From NCBI RefSeq assembly GCF_021228295.1, contig NZ_JAJQPD010000013.1:55413-119412 (forward strand): DNA of 64,000 bases, written 5' to 3'. The number at the start of each line of letters is the position of its first letter. Position 1 is the first letter of the stretch. The position numbers were made by a program, and so were the translations under genes. The notes below the pieces were generated by a model. That model had not been told where the DNA came from. It saw nothing but the letters and a program-made list of their open reading frames with translations, and did not search any database. Shown piece after piece: positions 61,746 through 64,000 of this stretch. Source of the stretch: Agromyces humatus. GTDB taxonomy: Bacteria > Actinomycetota > Actinomycetes > Actinomycetales > Microbacteriaceae.

Positions 61746-63680
61746 TCAGCCCTCCGACGCGTCCCCGCCCTCCACCGAGGCGAGCGCTTCGAGCCCACGG
61801 GCGTCGACGAACGGCAGGGCGCAGACGAACTCCGTGCAGCGGTAGGCGGCAGCCTGCCCCTGCACCAGCCCGCGCGCGTCGAACAGTTCGAAGCCGGCGG
61901 TCGCGAATGCCCGCGCCTGCGATTCGGTCACGATCGCGGTGACGGATGCCTCGTGCCCACGGGTCGCGCGCACCAGCCGCGCGGTCGCGCCCGCGCCGAT
62001 GTCGGTCGTCCCCGCCCCATCGGGCACGACCGTGACCAGCTGCACCGCCGGAGCGACGTACCTCGCCATCAGCCGCAACGTGCTGCCGAACGCGATCGGC
62101 CGGGCGAGGGCGGCCCCCGCAACGCGCCGCATCGCCGCCTCGGCCGCGACACGATAGCGATCGCCGGCGCCGAGGAGCCAGAGCGTCCAGACGGCGTGTG
62201 CGCACGCTGAGACGCCCGACGGCATCGCTCCCTCGCCGGGATCGTCGTCGAGCGCGAGCCCGCGCGCGGCCAGCACCGGATCCGCCCCGCCCGGAGCTCG
62301 GAACGGCAGCGGTGCGACTCCGTCGTTCCCACTGTCGGCCTCGTCGGCAGCGGCCAGCGCGGCGTCGATGAGCGAGCGTGCCGCGACGGCGTATCCCACC
62401 TCGCCGGTCGCGAGGGCGAGCTCGAGCAGGCCGCTCGCGAGCATTCCGCTGTCCTCGAGCGTCGCTCTCGAACTCGAGACCTGTGCGTCGCGCGACGCCC
62501 GCACGAGACGATCCGGGCGCACGTGGTGCTCGAGCAGGAATCGCGCGGCGCGTTCGGCCGACGCGAGGGAGGTCGTATCGCCGAGCACTACGGCCGCGCG
62601 CGAGAGCGCGCCGATCGCCAAGCCGTTCCACCCGGTGAGGACCTTCTCGTCGAGGGCGGGCGGTTCGAGGGCCCGGCGGGTCTCGACGTCGGCGTGGTAG
62701 TAGCCGCCCTCGTGGCGCGCGCCGTCGATGATGCTCTCGGAGTCCTGGGCGCTCGCGAACCCGCCGCCCGGCAGTTGCATCGTATCGGCGAGGAATCTCA
62801 TGACGCCGCGCGCGATCGCCTCGGGCGCTGCATCGGCGGGGAATGCTCGCGTCAGCTCGATGCTGGCCGACAGCAGCTGCGCGTTGTCGGTGAGCATGCG
62901 CTCGTAGTGCGGTTCACTCCAGTCGACTCGCGTCGCGTACCGGAAGAAGCCGCCGTCGACGGGGTCGCGGAGTGGGGAGGCGCCCATGAGCCGCATCGTT
63001 CGGAGCGCGAGGGCACGCCCGTCGCCGGGCGACGAGGCGAGGAACCGCAGTACCGGTCCGACGGGGAACTTCGGGGCCCCGCCGAAGCCGCCGTGAACGC
63101 GGTCTTCGTCGTCGGCCAGGCGCGCGACGGCCTCGTGCAGTGTGTCGGCAGACGGCAGATCGCCGGCCGTTCGGGCTGCGGATGTCTCGGCGAGTGCTTC
63201 GGCGACCGCGGTCGCGGTCTGATCGATCTCGATGCGCCGCTCACGCCAGGCCTCGTCGACGGCGGCGAGCACCTGCCGGAACGACGGGAGGCCTCGAGTG
63301 GGTTGCGGCGGAAAGTAGGTGCCGGCGTAGAACGCTCGCCCCTCGGGCGTGGCGAACACGGTCAGCGGCCATCCGAGTTCGCGGGTGAACGCCGAGGCGG
63401 CCGCCATGTAGGTGGCATCGACGTCGGGATGCTCCTCGCGATCGACCTTGATGGCGACGTACCGGTCGTTGAGGGCGAGCGCGAGCGCGGGATCGCTGAA
63501 GCTCTCGCGAGCCATGACGTGACACCAGTGGCACGTCGCGTAGCCGATCGAGATCAGCACCGGCACATCTCGGGCGCGTGCCTCGTCGAACGCCGCCTCG
63601 CCCCACGCGTGCCAATCGACGGGATTCTCCGCGTGTGCCCGCAGGTACGGGCTCATGGCATCGGCGAGTCGGTTCCCCAT
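61746..63680 (-). CDS. thioredoxin-domain protein (DUF255 / YyaL-like)
   Basis: A 644-residue protein. The N-terminal domain (about 1-165) is a thioredoxin-like fold with CHWC at about 50-53 in [11 protein letters not shown]. The rest is an alpha/alpha toroid related to glycan epimerases ([53 protein letters not shown]). It resembles bacterial YyaL and human SSP411. TACGCT ends six bases before the ATG. The biochemical role is unproven. Confidence 0.87.
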   Translation of the reverse strand: MGNRLADAMSPYLRAHAENPVDWHAWGEAAFDEARARDVPVLISIGYATCHWCHVMARESFSDPALALALNDRYVAIKVDREEHPDVDATYMAAASAFTRELGWPLTVFATPEGRAFYAGTYFPPQPTRGLPSFRQVLAAVDEAWRERRIEIDQTATAVAEALAETSAARTAGDLPSADTLHEAVARLADDEDRVHGGFGGAPKFPVGPVLRFLASSPGDGRALALRTMRLMGASPLRDPVDGGFFRYATRVDWSEPHYERMLTDNAQLLSASIELTRAFPADAAPEAIARGVMRFLADTMQLPGGGFASAQDSESIIDGARHEGGYYHADVETRRALEPPALDEKVLTGWNGLAIGALSRAAVVLGDTTSLASAERAARFLLEHHVRPDRLVRASRDAQVSSSRATLEDSGMLASGLLELALATGEVGYAVAARSLIDAALAAADEADSGNDGVAPLPFRAPGGADPVLAARGLALDDDPGEGAMPSGVSACAHAVWTLWLLGAGDRYRVAAEAAMRRVAGAALARPIAFGSTLRLMARYVAPAVQLVTVVPDGAGTTDIGAGATARLVRATRGHEASVTAIVTESQARAFATAGFELFDARGLVQGQAAAYRCTEFVCALPFVDARGLEALASVEGGDASEG

Positions 63681-63725
63681 CACCTCAGCGTACTTCGGCC
63701 GGGAGGAATGGGCCCGGCTTAACCA

Positions 63726-63757
63726 AAGAGAGCCGCCCAACCTTGGGCGGCTCTCTT
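63726..63757 (-). terminator. rRNA operon terminator
   Basis: AAGAGAGCCGCCCAA and its perfect complement flank a two-base loop (15-bp arms), ten bases after the 5S rRNA 3' end on the minus strand. Confidence 0.92.
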
Positions 63758-63767
63758 CGAATGAATG

Positions 63768-63884
63768 TCCGGCGGTGTCCTACTCTCCCACAGGGTCTCC
63801 CCTGCAGTACCATCGGCGCTGCGAGTCTTAGCTTCCGGGTTCGGAATGTGTCCGGGCGTTTCCCTCGCGCTATGGCCGCCGAAA
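63768..63884 (-). rRNA. rrf: 5S ribosomal RNA
   Basis: About 117 bases. The ends TTTCGGCGG and CCGCCGGAC pair as helix I, and internal GGAAACGCCCGG, CCGAACCCGGAAGCTAAG and GGGAGAGTAGG are universal 5S blocks. Exact ends may be off by one or two bases. Confidence 0.95.
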
Positions 63885-63885
63885 C

Positions 63886-64000
63886 TCTAGAACCAACAGC
63901 ACCCCGGGGGGTGGTTGGTGGTCTCGGTGACTCCCACCATGCACTCCCGGGCGGTGGCCTGGGGGTGGGTGGGGGTGCGGTGTTGAATTGTATGTGTTGG
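63886..64000 (-). other. 23S-5S spacer of the rRNA operon
   Basis: Non-coding G/T-rich DNA (plus strand) upstream of 5S on the minus strand. Inverted GTGGG/CCCAC blocks suggest rRNA processing stems. The 23S gene is beyond the right edge. Confidence 0.7.

Overview
The window is a stretch of a high-GC actinobacterial chromosome. GC-rich third codon positions, a paralogous DUF222/HNH protein, a DUF3054 protein, many four-base ATGA/GTGA gene overlaps, TANNNT -10 boxes placed exactly six bases before start codons, and the glmU-prs and ispE-rsmA-tatD-metG-rsmI-pmt gene sets all fit Microbacteriaceae (an Agromyces-like genus is my guess, not proven). No transposase, integrase, phage gene or CRISPR array was found.

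Region by region. 1-14,000 (minus strand): a uronate/oligosaccharide catabolic locus. It has uxuB and uxaC, a LacI regulator, an oligopeptide-type ABC importer (binding protein, permease, an unusual permease-ATPase fusion, second ATPase), two Gfo/Idh/MocA oxidoreductases and two xylose-isomerase-like TIM barrels. Near-identical CAACCGGTTG operators sit before uxaC and at the promoter end of the locus, so the LacI protein probably controls all of it. 14,331-21,054: gnd, a small membrane protein, a 16-bp tandem repeat, an HTH protein, fadD-type acyl-CoA ligase, prs, glmU and tRNA-Gln. 21,143-24,606: ArsR/AHSA1 pair, MarR regulator, a frameshifted DUF222/HNH gene and an unknown gene. 24,711-27,389: metQ-metN-metI methionine importer. 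27,582-36,438: Uup-type ABC-F protein, then ispE, a DUF4287 gene, rsmA, tatD, metG, an MDR oxidoreductase and rsmI. 36,550-38,563: a WYL regulator, hydrolase and VOC protein that interrupt the usual rsmI/pmt neighbourhood. 38,694-44,923: pmt coupled to a YeiH-like transporter, a hydrolase, and a four-gene minus-strand group (membrane protein, XRE regulator, two quinone oxidoreductases). 45,138-48,448: gdx (SugE) under a guanidine-III riboswitch, ABM monooxygenase, isochorismatase-type hydrolase, metY and a CoA-binding protein. 48,449-50,681: a secreted S15-type hydrolase bracketed by a 27-bp direct repeat of the end of the CoA-binding gene, the best mobile-insertion candidate. 50,688-53,287: an HTH - Clp-N-domain - ABC ATPase - permease operon behind nested palindromes. 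53,430-63,680: GNAT, L-serine dehydratase, rhodanese, M18 aminopeptidase, J-domain/NERD protein, DUF1761, a methyltransferase, DUF3054 and a DUF255 thioredoxin-domain protein. 63,726-64,000: terminator, 5S rRNA and 23S-5S spacer of a minus-strand rRNA operon that runs off the right edge.

The most notable signals are the guanidine-III riboswitch, the repeat-bracketed S15 gene, the shared LacI operators, the Clp-N/ABC operon, a heavily over-represented decamer GCGRCATCCG, a strict leaderless-promoter spacing, glmU starting one base after tRNA-Gln, and a dispersed repeat captured in frame inside the ABC-F gene.
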